A stretch of DNA of 64,000 nucleotides from Lepidodermella squamata (taxonomy: Eukaryota; Gastrotricha): positions 1,736,001-1,800,000 of the forward strand of contig JBLDXI010000017.1 of the NCBI GenBank assembly GCA_047495785.1. Reading direction: 5' to 3'. Made by a program: the position numbers and the translations under genes. Positions 19,509-31,096 of this stretch are shown here, one piece after another (the first letter of the stretch is position 1; each line of letters begins with the position of its first letter). Below the pieces are notes generated by a model. That model searched no databases, was not told the origin of the DNA, and saw only the letters and a program-made list of their open reading frames with translations.

Positions 19509-22500
19509 TTAGCGACCGCCGAACAAATGAACACCAGAATCTTTGCTAACAACGGCCACGATATTACGATAGGTGGAGTCGCCCACCTTGTAGGGTGACC
19601 CGTTATAACAATGAAGCACCGCGCAGTTTTTCGGCACAAACGAATTGACCGGTACTCTAGGAGGGCATTCCAACGTAGCAAGTCTTGTTCTCCCATCAGC
19701 ACTGAATATCTAAAATATTTTGGAAAACTGCAAGAAATATTATTTCAATCAGAATTACCTTGACGTTATTCGATCCGCTGTCAGCAGCAATCAAGTGTCC
19801 AAATTTGTCAACGACCGATCCATCTAGGTAGACGAATTCGCCACGCATTTCAATTTTCATTTGTTTGAAGTCCAAATTTCCGTTATACAAAATCGGCACC
19901 GAGACTAGCGAGTCGGCAAATTTTGAGCGAATAAGAAGTTTTTTCCTGAAACAGCCAACCACATACGGCTTATTCAAAGAAGGAACAGTCCATTCGCCGC
20001 ATTGCTTCCAGTTGAGCAATGAGTAGGATTTAATTATACCTCCAAAGGCTGCGAATAACACCTTCCGTTCGCGACAGACGCCAAATCCGCATGGCGAAAG
20101 ACCGCTCTTATCTTCGATCACCTTAAATACTCGTGCAATATCGTCATTCGGACCGAATTTTCCGAATTTGAAGATTTTTTGATCATCGGCTAGGTAGAAT
20201 TGTTTTGATATGTAGTCATAGACGAGTGAACTCGAGGCGTATTCGCCGAGGGCTGCCTTGCCAGAAACACCCGGGAGACTGAGCGTTCGGCCTAATTTCC
20301 CCGATGAGGAAATCATCTAAAATAAATTGAAGTATCATTAAGGCATGATTTCAGTATTTAATTTCGAAAAATTCGGAAAAATTTAGCCATATTTTTAAAT
20401 TTAACTCCACGGGGGTACAATTTTATCAGATTTTTCACCTGTCGTCTGATTCAATCGCATTGGATGAATGCCAGGCTGCCGTTCAAACTCCCGAAGAATA
20501 GGCTGACTAGGCAAAGCGGGCGAAAATCCATGCAGTTACATCTTATGGAAGTGGGAACTGTTGTTGTTCACCGCTCGCAGAAATTCCTTTCCAAGGATGA
20601 CACTCACTATTTACTACTCTTCACTACTCTTCACTACTCTTCCCTCACCTATTTCAGTTTGGCAGCGGCGGATTGCCCGAAAGCGGGCATACTCTTACTC
20701 GAAGCGGGAGCAAGTCATTCACTGGCTCAAAGTGTCAAGCAATCGAAGCTGCTTGAGGCAATGGTTGATGAATTCCCTCGAAGATCGCCATCTACTGCCA
20801 GACAATCAGTATGCTTTTCGTTCTCACCTCTCTGCTACCGACGTTCACCGCGTGTTCCACAATCGTTCTCATCGCCGATCTTGACGTGGAAGTCGCCTAT
20901 GACTCCATCTGGCCTGCTGGTCACAAGCTAGCCCAGCTGCCTCTACCGCGGAACCTCCTTGGTTTGACTATCACTATGCCAGCTTTGATCAATCGATCAA
21001 CATGGATACAACTGACTACATTAGTATTAGATCTATATTGTATATATTAGATAACACGTTTCGAACTACTGAGCTCCCTCCATGACATGGAAATCACGGC
21101 TTTGAATAGGCAAAGGAGCAGCTCCGTTATCGAGCTCCACAAACCCGCGCCCCAGGAAAAAGAGAAGAACCCAGGTGATCGCAAGGGTGATCAAAGTTTT
21201 CTTATGAACATCGTATAATGGTTCAAAAATTTCGCACCTTAAGAAAAATCGACCCGTCCCGCCTCCTTGAGAAAATGTTGAGGTTTTAGAAAAGCTCTGA
21301 ATGCTGCTATGCGCGCAACTCCTGATTCTGATGTGAAGCGTTCAACAACTCCTCTTCAACCTGCTGTAGAGGATGGTAGATTTGTCAGAGCTACTTTGCC
21401 CTACTTTAAAACGAATTTGCCTCAACTGAAAAATCCTAATCCGAAGCGTTAACGAAGTTACGGGCAAGAAAAGCTACTACCATTTGATTGCAAATTATTT
21501 TGAAGCGCTCCCAAAAAATTTGCAAAACGGAGAGTTTTATCGTGTTGCTTTGGCAAAATTCGGAATTAGAAAAATTTGCCAAAACCAACCTGGAAACGGT
21601 CCATTATTGTGTTGATTTTACGGGTGAGGCGCGAACGCCGGTACCCAAGTGAAATATTTTGCACCCGACTCCGCCGATGAGGCAAAGCGCAGGGGTCAGC
21701 GCGCCGCAGTGCAATGGCACGCCTCGCCCTGGGGCGACCGACTTGTTGATCTCGGTACATCCCAGTGCCAGGTAAGTTTAGTGGCAATAGCTTTCAGCTC
21801 AAATCCGCTTTCAACAGTGAAACGATTCTGAATATTCGACTTAATTTGCATAAAATCATGTAGGCAGAATGAAAATTGAATGAAAAAATGCGACGTTTAG
21901 CAGAGCGTAGTTTCGATCTACAGACCTCTGGGTTATGGGCCCAGCGCGCTTCCACTGCGCCACTCTGCTTGTCGCACCCAAAGAATTTGCGACGAGTTTT
22001 ATCATGGTGCTTTGGCAAAAGTTAACAAATTCGGGGTCATTTTTTCAAATCAGGTAGTGGGAATCCATTGCTATTAAATCCGCCAAATAGTTTCTTCAAT
22101 TTTGAAATAATCGAAAATAAAATTTAATTCACCGATATTTGATTTTTCGAGTGGCGTACAACGAAGCAATTCCAGCCTGCCACTGCAACGATACTTCTTG
22201 CCTGAGGAACATTCAGCGAGCCCAGAAAATCAATTCGCTGAAATGAATCATCACCGCTATATCTCGTCGGGGCATGTTTCACCGCCGGACCACGTTTCAA
22301 AATGTTCGAGGTTAATTTTTTGAGACGACTAGGCGATTGAATTCTCACAGGATCAGGAATTCGCGTCTCATCTTGTGTCGGACTTCGAGCTGTTACTTCG
22401 AATTTGCCAACCGCTGATGCCTTGAAAGCGGCGAACGCTTGCATAAATTCGGGCGTGCGAACGTAGGACACTTGCAAACTGCCACCGGAATTGAGTTTGG

Positions 22501-22618
22501 TCCCTAGGGCGACGAGACGGTCACGCTCGGCTTGCAGAAATTCAGTCATTTGAAGTGCAATCCGCGCGAAATCTTCGTCCAATAAATCTCCAATTTTACT
22601 CATTTTAACAGAATTCAT
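19509..22618 (-). CDS. NHL5: NHL beta-propeller protein, U1/tRNA cassette and LINE relic in intron 1
   Basis: Exons 22133-22618, 19759-20316 and 19509-19709 give 414 residues in frame. Exon 1 (MNSVKMSKIGDLLDEDFARIA) has QAERDRLVALGTKL, TPEFMQAFAAF and ends HSKNQIS. Exon 2 opens MISSSGKLGR and ends DKFGHLIAADSGSNNVK. Exon 3 opens IFSADGRTRL and ends VHLFGGR. Intron 1 is 1816 nt and contains cassette 4 and a LINE fragment; intron 2 is 49 nt. It pairs with NHL4 as a paralogue. It is the last gene of the tightly packed run 19509-48007. Confidence 0.8.
20640..20990 (+). mobile_element. Non-LTR retrotransposon (LINE) reverse-transcriptase relic
   Basis: In one frame: NRSCLRQWLMNSLEDRHLLP then DNQYAFRSHLSATDVHRVF, which fits the RT segment L-x-x-(9)-LLPxxQ(Y/F)(G/A)FR. 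In another frame, just downstream: DLDVEVAYDSIWPAGH then LPLPRNLL, which fits the D-x-x-x-A(F/Y)DS(V/I)W catalytic block and the following (G/L)-(I/L)P-x-x-L. The two blocks are in different frames, so the copy is broken. It lies antisense in NHL5 intron 1. Jockey/CR1-like affinity is a guess. Confidence 0.72.
21619..21779 (-). ncRNA. U1 snRNA, copy 4
   Basis: 161 nt, same as copy 1 over the RNA as far as I compared. Octamer at 21844-21851 and CCGC at 21805 (plus), at the usual distances. Nested in NHL5 intron 1 in the gene's own orientation. Confidence 0.92.
21898..21969 (-). tRNA. Initiator tRNA-Met (CAT), copy 4
   Basis: Same sequence as the other copies, T-run terminator present, 118 bp upstream of U1 copy 4. 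The sequence just 5' of it differs from the other cassettes, so the duplicated unit ends within a few bases of the tRNA (CTTGTC on plus). Confidence 0.93.
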
Positions 22619-22729
22619 AATCAATTTAAACGTCTACCGATGAAATAAAGTCAATGTATAAATTGATGAAAAATTTGATTTATTCCGGGCGTGTCTAATT
22701 TTTCAATTTAAGGCAGGAATTTTGTCAAT

Positions 22730-23762
22730 TTACTGCTTGAAAATAAATATTTTATTATTCGAAAAATCAACGGCTACAACATGATTCTGGATAACAGCAA
22801 CATCGCGCGGTTTAAATTTAACGCCGGGCTTCGATAACGGTCCAAATATATTAATCGGTCTCGCAGAAGAATCGTACACCTTAAATACAAGAAATCAAGG
22901 AAAAATAAACAGGACATTTGGATTTACTTTGATCGATCCACTAGCTTCATCGGCAGCGTAAAAGTGACCCAATTGATCGAAACAAATCGCTTTCAAATCA
23001 ACGAATTCATCTTGAAGGAAGATAACTTGCTCAGCTGTATCGATCTCACCCCCAGTTTTGATAGGGGCGCTGTACAACCTCGTCGCATTGCTCGATTCAC
23101 AGTAAAATAATCGGCGACCATAAACTTCAAGGACGAACGACTCAATCAATTTCGTCTTCCATTTACCCTTAGATGAGAAACTTGTGAGAGAAAACGCTGC
23201 GATGTAATTTCCAAAGGCCGTGTATAGCCGGTTAGTTTCGCAACAAATCGCTATACCGCTAGGGCTGGACCCCGATTTATCAGCCGGGATTCGCTCGTTT
23301 TGTTTCAAGGGCATCTCTTCATCTGGCAACTTGACAGGTAAAATCGCTTTGATAGCGCCATGAGCGACGAAGAATAAGTGGCTGTTAATCGGATTTATAG
23401 TTAAAGACCAGCGGCAAGGCGGATTCGCATGGCTAGACGTTAAAAGCGGGTAGTTGCGTAAAATATTCCCATCGAGAGAAAACACCTAAAATTCGCGGTG
23501 ATCGTCAAGAAAATTCATTTTTTTCGCAGTTTACCGTTAATTTATTGGGGCCTTGAACAATGAAAGAAGCTTGTTTATGGAGCGCAACTACCCCGATTGG
23601 ACCGGCTGAGTAGTTCAAAATAATGCAATCTTGACATTGAGCTGACTTCACGTTTCGATTTTCAGCGACGATGGTGTGATCATTTTTTAGCGGGACCCTA
23701 TCGAAAGGTTCCGACTTCTCACATCCCAGCGAATTTTCGCGATTTAACTCATTCAATTTCAT
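22730..23762 (-). CDS. NHL6: short NHL propeller protein lacking the helical domain
   Basis: Exons 23535-23762, 22928-23485 and 22730-22879 give 311 residues. Exon 1 is only 76 codons and lacks the helical ER-RL region and TPLG turn; it keeps the first propeller strand (GVVALHKQASFIVQGPNKLT). Exon 2 opens VFSLDGNILR and ends CFDQLGHFYAADEASGSIK. Exon 3 opens VYDSSARPIN and ends KIFIFKQ. The ATG follows directly on a TTTTTAG acceptor, and the stop codon of NHL7 is only 27 bp upstream. Exon 1 could therefore also be joined by cis-splicing to NHL7, as every junction in the family is phase 0. Confidence 0.75.
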
Positions 23763-23789
23763 CTAAAAATTAGAATTTTTTAATAAAAT

Positions 23790-25121
23790 TCATGAACCAA
23801 AAATGAGAATTCGTTCAGCACTAGTGTCAGAGATCGCAACAATCGTAGAAAACAATTTATCGTCAAATTTTTGAAAATGAACCGGTTCTTCGGGTGAAAT
23901 GACAGCGATTTGATCCGGCTTGAAGCTGGCCTCGGAACTTCGAATTTTACCGAGTAAATTCGATCCATCCGCATCAAATACCTATCAATAACAATTATTT
24001 AAAAAAATTGAAGAGAATTTATTTCAACAACTTTGACGCATCCCCTTGCGTAATCTGCGCATAGAATGTTGCCATGATTATCGAAGGCAATGCTGGAAAG
24101 TGAGCTGAAGCAATCCAACAGTAGTTCGGTCGATTCTGATGAAATCAGCCCGGTCTTAGGGTCAATTGGAACTGAATATAACTGTTTAGCAGGCAAATCA
24201 CTTCGGAAGTACAATTTATCTCCATTCACGCCAAGCACGTAAGGTTTCGAAAATTCTTCACGGAATTTGATTAAGCACTCCCCTCTCTTCCGCCACGAGG
24301 TTGTTGAATAGCTGCGAATGTAAGGCCCAACCGCGGTGAAAAGGCGCCGAGTCTTCGGGTGAACAGCTAGTCCGAGCGGGGTTCCGCCGTTTTCGGGAGG
24401 GATGCGCAATTTCGAATTGAAATTCTTGCGGCTAAATTCGGGTACTTCGAAAGTTTTAACGCAACCGCGAGAAATCGAGATGAAAGAATTGTCGTCGCAG
24501 TTTGGCGCTAAAAAGTTCTTCGAGGCATGCGATGAGTCTTCAAGATGTCTGAATCGCTTCCCTGGCTTGCGGATATGGCCCTGGTACGCAATGGTGCCGT
24601 TAGCTGATATCACCTGAAAATGATAGGTATAGAGCTAGAAAAATCAATAAAATATCGCTGATTTTTACGACAAATTTGTTTCGGTAATGCAAAGCGAATC
24701 CGTCATTATTCGGGGAGGCAATGAGACTGTTCGAAGGTCCCAATCGATCGTGAAAATCGCGACGATTCAGAGTAGTCAGCAACTGCATTTCATCGTAAAT
24801 TGATCGCGTTTTTGATGTAACTCGATGCTTTTTCGTACTTATCAAAGCCAACTCAACTGTTTCATCCGATTTTGAAGGGCATAAGGGTGACGCATCGGGC
24901 TCAACGTGGATTGAAAGGTTCATAAAACCAGTTTTTGTATTTTCTTCAATTTCCAACAACTGAGCGATAGGAATTCTCAAAAATAGGTCAAGGACAGATG
25001 AAAACTCGGCTGTTCTCTGGTAGGTAAGGCCGGGTCGATCAGCCTCTAGAAGCCTTAACCTTTCAGCGTTCAAACGGGCTAAAACAACGCTTTCAATCTC
25101 TTTCAAATCACCTTCAATCAT
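23790..25121 (-). CDS. NHL7: NHL beta-propeller protein
   Basis: Exons 24669-25121, 24032-24613 and 23790-23981 give 408 residues from ATG 25121; an in-frame ATG at 25154 would add 11. Exon 1 has EIESVVLARLNAERLRLLEAD, YDEMQLLTTL and ends HYRNKFV. Exon 2 opens VISANGTIAY and ends IAFDNHGNILCADYARGCVK. Exon 3 opens VFDADGSNLL and ends ERILIFGS. The exon 2 donor is weak (AAA|GTTGTTG). The last exon is not open in the frame that a simple ORF scan favours; it is supported by the acceptor TTGATAG and the exon-3 pattern. Confidence 0.78.
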
Positions 25122-25212
25122 GATTTTGTAAAACCTTCCGAATAGAATAAACATTTAATTTAATTCACAGGATAAAATCACAAAAGAAATCAATATAGAA
25201 TATAGAGATAAA

Positions 25213-26508
25213 TTAATCAGATTCGGCGCCGAAAAACGACACCTTGCCGTTTTTGGAGTCAATAGCCGCAACTATCACTGAAAACTCTCTGCCATTCTCG
25301 GTAACGAAAGGAGATCTATAGCTAGAAGACTCCAACAAAGCAATTCCATTAGCCTCGAATTCGGTCTCTCCGTTATCCGGTCGCAGTTTTGTCACTCGGT
25401 TCTCACATTTCGCAGAAGAGAAAACCTCAAAAAATTATAAAAATAATTAGATTAAGGTGGATTTTTTTGAATTTTTTTTAAACTTTGATGCAATTTTGAC
25501 CGGAATCAGCTGCCAATAAGATACCGCTAGACGCGAATTTCATGGCCGTGAGATTGCTGAAACCTCGACAGACTAGCTCCTGGTTGCCGGTTTGCAGAAC
25601 CCCGGTATCAGCATCGAAAGGTACGCTGAACAATTGAGTAGGAATCTGATTATCAGCATAGTAAACCGAACCCGCTTTAGCCGCCAATACCATAGGGCCA
25701 TTCACAACGTCGGAAGAATTCATCCGCCATTTATCGCGATAGACCCATTCATGTTTCTCAACATCACGGTACATGCTAACGATATGAGACCCGTAACCCG
25801 AGTACAAGAATCGCTTTTCCGATAAGGCAAGACCTCCGGGTTTCAGCGATAGGATGTCAGTCGGCTCGGCGTTTACGCAAGAGAACAAAACCGAGTCGAG
25901 ATTGAGCTTTTTGATAAATTTATGATCGGTCATGATGATTTCATTGCTCCCGCTGTCGACCTCCAGGTAACGCTTCGAACGTTTTTGGCCGATGCCTTTG
26001 ACGAAAACACTTCGCAAAATTCGTCCGAAGGGTGATACCAACTGAAATTTTTCAAATAATTGAACAATTTGATTTGATAATATTATACACAAACGATAAA
26101 TTCAGATCCTTGCCACAACAAAAAGCATTTTTCGACCGGTAAAGCAGCAATAGCATCGACCCGTGGGAGGTCTAGGGCAGCTTCGTCGATATGTATCATG
26201 TCTTCAAACATCAAACGAGACGACTTTCTTCGCATATTTTGGCTCGACTTTAGAACTTTGCCTCGCTCAATATCTTCTGATACTCGCTGAAAGTAACCGA
26301 TTTCAACGTTAAGAAACCGATGGAGGGTTTTACTGAACTCTTCACTTCGATGGTACGTCATTTTCCGGTTCGCTTCTTCAAATTTCGCGGCTCTTTCTAC
26401 GAGGTGATCGCGTTGCTGTTGTAATCTTTCAGTCAAAACGCGAACAATATCATCAATATCCGAATCGATTTTCGCGATCAAAGATTCACATGTGTCAAAA
26501 TTATTCAT
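25213..26508 (-). CDS. NHL8: NHL beta-propeller protein
   Basis: Exons 26095-26508, 25484-26041 and 25213-25425 give 394 residues. Exon 1 (MNNFDTCESLIAKIDSDI) has LQQQRDHLVERAAKF and ends GSEFI before a GTTTGT donor. It has a short basic run (RRKSSR) in place of the longer patch. Exon 2 opens LVSPFGRILR and ends MKFASSGILLAADSGQNCIK. Exon 3 opens VFSSAKCENR and ends KVSFFGAESD. A TTTTAG acceptor lies 29 nt before the ATG. It is 131 bp downstream of NHL9 and 91 bp upstream of NHL7. Confidence 0.8.
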
Positions 26509-26639
26509 CTTTTTCCAAAAAATTGACAAATTATCACCTAAAATTTAAGATTTAATTCGATAGAACGATCAACACTAGAAAAATTCGATAAAAAACTGAA
26601 AATAATATTGAAATACTCGAAAAACAAAAACATCAAAAT

Positions 26640-28065
26640 CTAATGATGATCAATAGGGGATGCAAAAATATGAATTCGACCGTTGTCTTCATCAGTGGCC
26701 ATGATAACATGCTTGCTTTTAGTTTCACCGTCATTGAACGTGAAATGGCCCTCATTCTCATTTTTCGTCAAAATTGCGACTCCACTAGCCACAAAACGAC
26801 CGTAACAAGGCCGCGGTCGAGCGTAGCCTAACGTGTGATCACCCGTGGGCGATAAAATCTAAAAAAATCAAGAATTTTCCCATATAATGACTCGGATAAG
26901 CTAAATTTGCCTGAATTTCCCGATCTGCAATCAAAATGTTGCCGTCAGGGTCAAAAGTAATCGGAGCCCTGTAAGAAAATTGGTCCGTAACAACTTCGGC
27001 GTCCTCCATTTCAAGAATTCCTAATCCAGTGGTTGAAACAGCTTTCAAAGCTCCAGCGAATTCGAAAAATAACTGGTTATCATTGTCGCGAAATCCGCAA
27101 ACTCCAGGCGTCGTACTATCGCGACGGCCGACTCGAAAAGAGTCGAATTTATCGAGTTTCGGCAATTGAAATGAATAAATTGAACCTCCAATAGCGGAGA
27201 ATAGCTGGTTTGAGTCCGCGGCCAAAGCCAGACCGGCTGGTATGCTATCATTCAAAGGTTCAAACCGCTTTTCGGCAAGAATAGAGCCTCGATTTTTACG
27301 AGTCGGAATCGTTTCAATCACACTAATCCTGCCTCCCGAAATGCAATAGAAAAATCCTGTATTTTGATCGAAAATCAACGACTCTCTACAGGTCTCAATC
27401 GGTTTTTCAGGCGATTTTATCTTGAATGTAGATTGAGCGATACAATCGGGAGAAATCAACTGAAAAAATTGGTAAAAAAATCAAGTGATGAAATCCGCGA
27501 CTCAACTTACACTCAATCGGTTCTTCGAATGCATAATAACGAACTGATTTTCTTTCGGTAAGGCTACAATTCCGGATGGGTGGTCAATTGTTTCGTCAAA
27601 TCGATCAACGATTCGAAAAGAATCGATAAATTCTAAATCATCGTATTCCGATGTAACAGAGCGTCTCCTTCGCTTGACCCGCCTCGAGTCATCCTCACTC
27701 GAAGACGAGCTACTAATACTGCTACTACAACTAGAACGTCTTGAATAATCGCTTGACGAGGATGAATCAGAACAAGACGAACATGACGAGACTGAGGTAG
27801 GCGATTCTGGTCGGTACAATTTAGACTGCGATTCAACTTCGCCAAGCGGTAGTTTAGAGATTTTTGACAACAAATTCTGCAATTCATCTGATTTTTTGAA
27901 AACAAGCTTTGATGAATCATCAGTCTGGCGTAGTTTTTCGAAATCCGACAAAATTCGATCCCGCTCTGAGCTGATTCGAGACATAACTTTCAGCGCAATA
28001 TCGGCTATTTTATCATCGATTATCGACTCAATAAAATCAGCATCACCTGTCACTAAACTGCTCAT
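26640..28065 (-). CDS. NHL9: NHL propeller protein with serine-rich linker and GC-AG intron
   Basis: Exons 27511-28065, 26911-27459 and 26640-26858 give 440 residues. Exon 1 has IIDDKIADIALKVMSR, SSERDRILSDFEKL, then about 50 residues made mostly of Ser (SSCSSCSDSSSSSDYSRR), then RRVKRRRRS, a likely nuclear signal. Exon 2 opens LISPDCIAQS and ends ITFDPDGNILIADREIQ. Its donor is CAG|GCAAAT, so intron 2 is of the GC-AG type. Exon 3 opens ILSPTGDHTL and ends IHIFASPIDHH. A TTTTTAG acceptor lies 6 nt before the ATG. The Ser/Arg/Lys block looks like RS-type splicing-factor linkers, but has few true RS dipeptides. Confidence 0.82.
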
Positions 28066-28131
28066 TTTTTTCTAAAAATTTAATTAAAATATTTTCGTAA
28101 AAGCAATCAATAGATTAATTTATCAATATAA

Positions 28132-29450
28132 TTAATTGCTGTCAATTGGCGTGCCAAAGTAAACGATCCGATGAGCAGAGTATTCAGGAGCTACGATAAG
28201 ATTAGAATATTTCGTTTCAGTTTGTTCGCAACTGAAGGGTTCATCGCCGTCTGCAACCTCCAAAATAGCAACATCGCTAGGCGTGAAATGTTGATCAATA
28301 CTAATAGAACCCAACATGTCTTCCATGTCAGCCGAAAGTACCTGAAAAATCGAGAAAAATTTGGATAAAAATCCAAATATTTTCAACAAACCTGAATGCA
28401 TTGGCCGCCTCTATTTCCGATGATAATATTATCGTTTTGATCAAACGTGATAGAGCTATGATGAGAGAACTTGGCCGAAACGCTCCAAATTTTGCACATT
28501 TCAACTTTTCCGGTAACCTCGCAAATCGGCGCCGCTGAAAGCATCGTGTTGTTATCCGTCGTGAAAAACAGAGTCGATTCACCAGTTATTACCGAGTCTC
28601 TAACGCCGCAGATGTGGAGGTTAAATCTGTCATTGCTACGAACTGGAATTTCGTCCATCTTTCGAAAATTTCGCAGTGAAAAAGTTTGTATTTTCCGATC
28701 GCTGGTTGTAAAAAACTGGCCAGTTGCTGATGAGATACCAATGCCACATGGGGCGAAATGTTTGAAATGTTTCGGTGGGGTCGGAATCACGCGACCTACC
28801 GGCAAAAGCTCGTTGCCACGTTGCCGTAGTTCAAAAATGGCGATTGAATCGCCGTCTTTGACGAAAAACCGCCGAGAGTCGTACCGCATGAATCGCCAGC
28901 AATTGGGTAGAGAATTCTTAAAATCAACCTTCAAACACTTTCTGTTCGCCCCAAACGATTTCATTATCTGAAAAAATGAAGGAAAATTCCAAAAATCTCC
29001 AAATTTATAATTTTATCTAACACTAATGTTGTTCTGATGGAGAACGGCAAAACTGTTCGATCCCGGTAAGGCAGTGATAGCAGCGGGAAAAATCATCGGC
29101 TGTTTGCTCTTCTCATCGTTAAATTTCAAGGTATTCACAAATTCCAAATTTTCATATCGTATTTTACGAGGCATCGACGTCCGTTTTCGAGTTTTTTCCT
29201 CGGAATCCAACTCTTCGAAAATAGGAATTTGAGGCTTAGGAATGCTTTCAATGTGGCCCAATGGCGTTTTCAGCAGCTCGGCTATTAGGATCTCAAATTC
29301 GGGTAATTTCTCAAATTTCGAATTTTCCTTGTTTTCGACATCTGAATTTGAGATGATTCGAGACTCATCAGCGATAAAAGAAAGAAATTTCTGGACGAAA
29401 TTAACGGCACAATTATCAATCGCTTCGACGGCCTTCTCCGCGTCACTCAT
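28132..29450 (-). CDS. NHL10: NHL beta-propeller protein
   Basis: Exons 29022-29450, 28392-28967 and 28132-28341 give 404 residues. Exon 1 (MSDAEKAVEAIDNCAVNFVQ) has the LLKTPLGHIE turn, KTRKRTSMPRK and ends LHQNNIS with donor GTTAGA. Exon 2 opens IMKSFGANRK and ends ITFDQNDNIIIGNRGGQCIQ. Exon 3 opens VLSADMEDML and ends RIVYFGTPIDSN. The first ATG in frame is at 29450. No strong acceptor stands just before it. The gap to NHL9 downstream is 66 bp. Confidence 0.82.
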
Positions 29451-29569
29451 AATATAGTAGGTGTCCCTATTAATAAAATATTCCGGGTTAAAAAATTTCA
29501 AATCCGCAAAAATAATTCAATGAAAATGTCAAACATGAAAGAATCAAATGATGCTGTTCACAAATATTA

Positions 29570-31053
29570 TTATCTGTTTCCCTCTTTCGGATTGCCAAAA
29601 AATAGCACGCTGTGCGTCGAAACGTCGACTGACGCAAATATACGCGAAAATTTCGCCTCGTGGTCAGGAAAACTAAAATAATTTGAGCCTTTCGGCGGCC
29701 TTAAATAGAGCAAAGCCAGCGGCGAAAATGATTTATGACGAGGGCGAAATGTCGCCATCACTGCTTGATTAGAAACAACCTAAAAATTATATTTAAAATA
29801 ATAAAAAAAATCACTTTTCAAGTCACCTCAATCTGATGAGCAATTCTGTTTCCAACAAAAATATTTCCATCTTCGTCGAAATCAATCGCTGGAATGAAGT
29901 ACGTGCATTCGAATATACACTTCGGAGATTGAGATTTCGATATAGTTCCGTCTTTAGGGTCGATAGGTAGCGAGTAAATCGACCGCCCAGATTTAGCTCG
30001 AAAATACAACAAATTACTGCGAATTCCAAGCGCCCCTAATTTTGACGAGAATTTAATGTCGGAAAATCTCCGGCTAGAAATCACAGATCGATCTGCCATT
30101 GAAATGCAGACAAGTTCCGCTCCGACCGCGGTGTAGGCTCTATCGGTACCCGGTTGAAAAACCAGGCCATGCGGGGCGAAATCGAAGGTGAGTTTCTGAT
30201 TTCTTGCGACTTTGCACTTTTCGCCGGATTTCAGCGAATTCAGAGGGTCAGCCGGTTTGATCGGCATAACGTCGCCATTATCAACAATTACCAATTGGTC
30301 ATTAACAGGGTTGAAGGCCATATACCGGGCTGCTCCTGGCAATAACGGCCGATAAGGCCCGCTATCGAAAACGTAACTCGCCCTAGTTGAACCATCCAAA
30401 TTTATAATCTGAAAATTAGAAAAAAAAATTAAAAAGTCGAAAATGAGAATAAACGAGCTAACCTTCAAAGCTTGTCTTTGTAAAACTGCAATGCAGTTAT
30501 ATTTTGACATGTACGCCAACGCGTGAATAGCATTAGACGCTTCGAAAGTACCAACAACTTCCATTTTATCGTAATAATTGCGATCCGAAGTCACCAGGGG
30601 ACGTTTTACGGCTGATTTTTCAACAGCGAGCTTTTTTATCTGTGGTTTTTTCGAAATCTCCTTGATTTCTTTAGATTCAGCTTGTTTCGGCTTTTCATCA
30701 GATTTTTCCAGAGACTCAACAACGACTTGGGGCGGTTCGATTTGGGACTCGATATTGGGTTTGGGTGGTGGTTCAACCAGCTCCATTGGTTCTTCTTTAA
30801 CATTCATGATAGGACATTTATGGGCTGTATCAAGGTTCGAAGTCTGATTTTGAATTTCAATCCCACCAAGAGGCGTTTTTATCAATTCAGCCATCAGCAT
30901 GTCGAACGCGCCATTTCGACGGAACAACGTGTTTTCGCTGCAATTTTCCAACAATCGGACCTTCTCGGAAACAAGCCATGAAACAAACGATTCAACAGTA
31001 TCGGCAACTGAATCATCAATCGCGTCTATAACAGCCTGAGGGTTCGGTTCCAT
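29570..31053 (-). CDS. NHL11: NHL propeller protein with long charged linker; stop-free intron 1
   Basis: Exons 30463-31053, 29827-30408 and 29570-29779 give 460 residues, the longest of the standard type. Exon 1 (MEPNPQAVIDAIDDSVADTV) carries an extended Glu/Pro/Lys linker (VKEEPMELVEPPPKPN; KEIKEISKKPQIKK) before YYDKMEVVGTFEAS. Intron 1 is 54 nt, in frame and without a stop codon, so retention would add 18 hydrophobic residues to the protein. Exon 2 opens IINLDGSTRA and ends IDFDEDGNIFVGNRIAHQIE. Exon 3 opens VVSNQAVMAT and ends LFFGNPKEGNR. TTTTAG lies 10 nt before the ATG; NHL12 ends 43 bp upstream. Confidence 0.83.
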
Positions 31054-31096
31054 ATTAAAATAACTAAAATAAATCAGAAAAATCATAGGAAAAAAA

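Noticed and set aside
30578-30981. Plus-strand ORFs opposite NHL11 exon 1.
   Set aside because: Shadows of the charged linker codons on the other strand.
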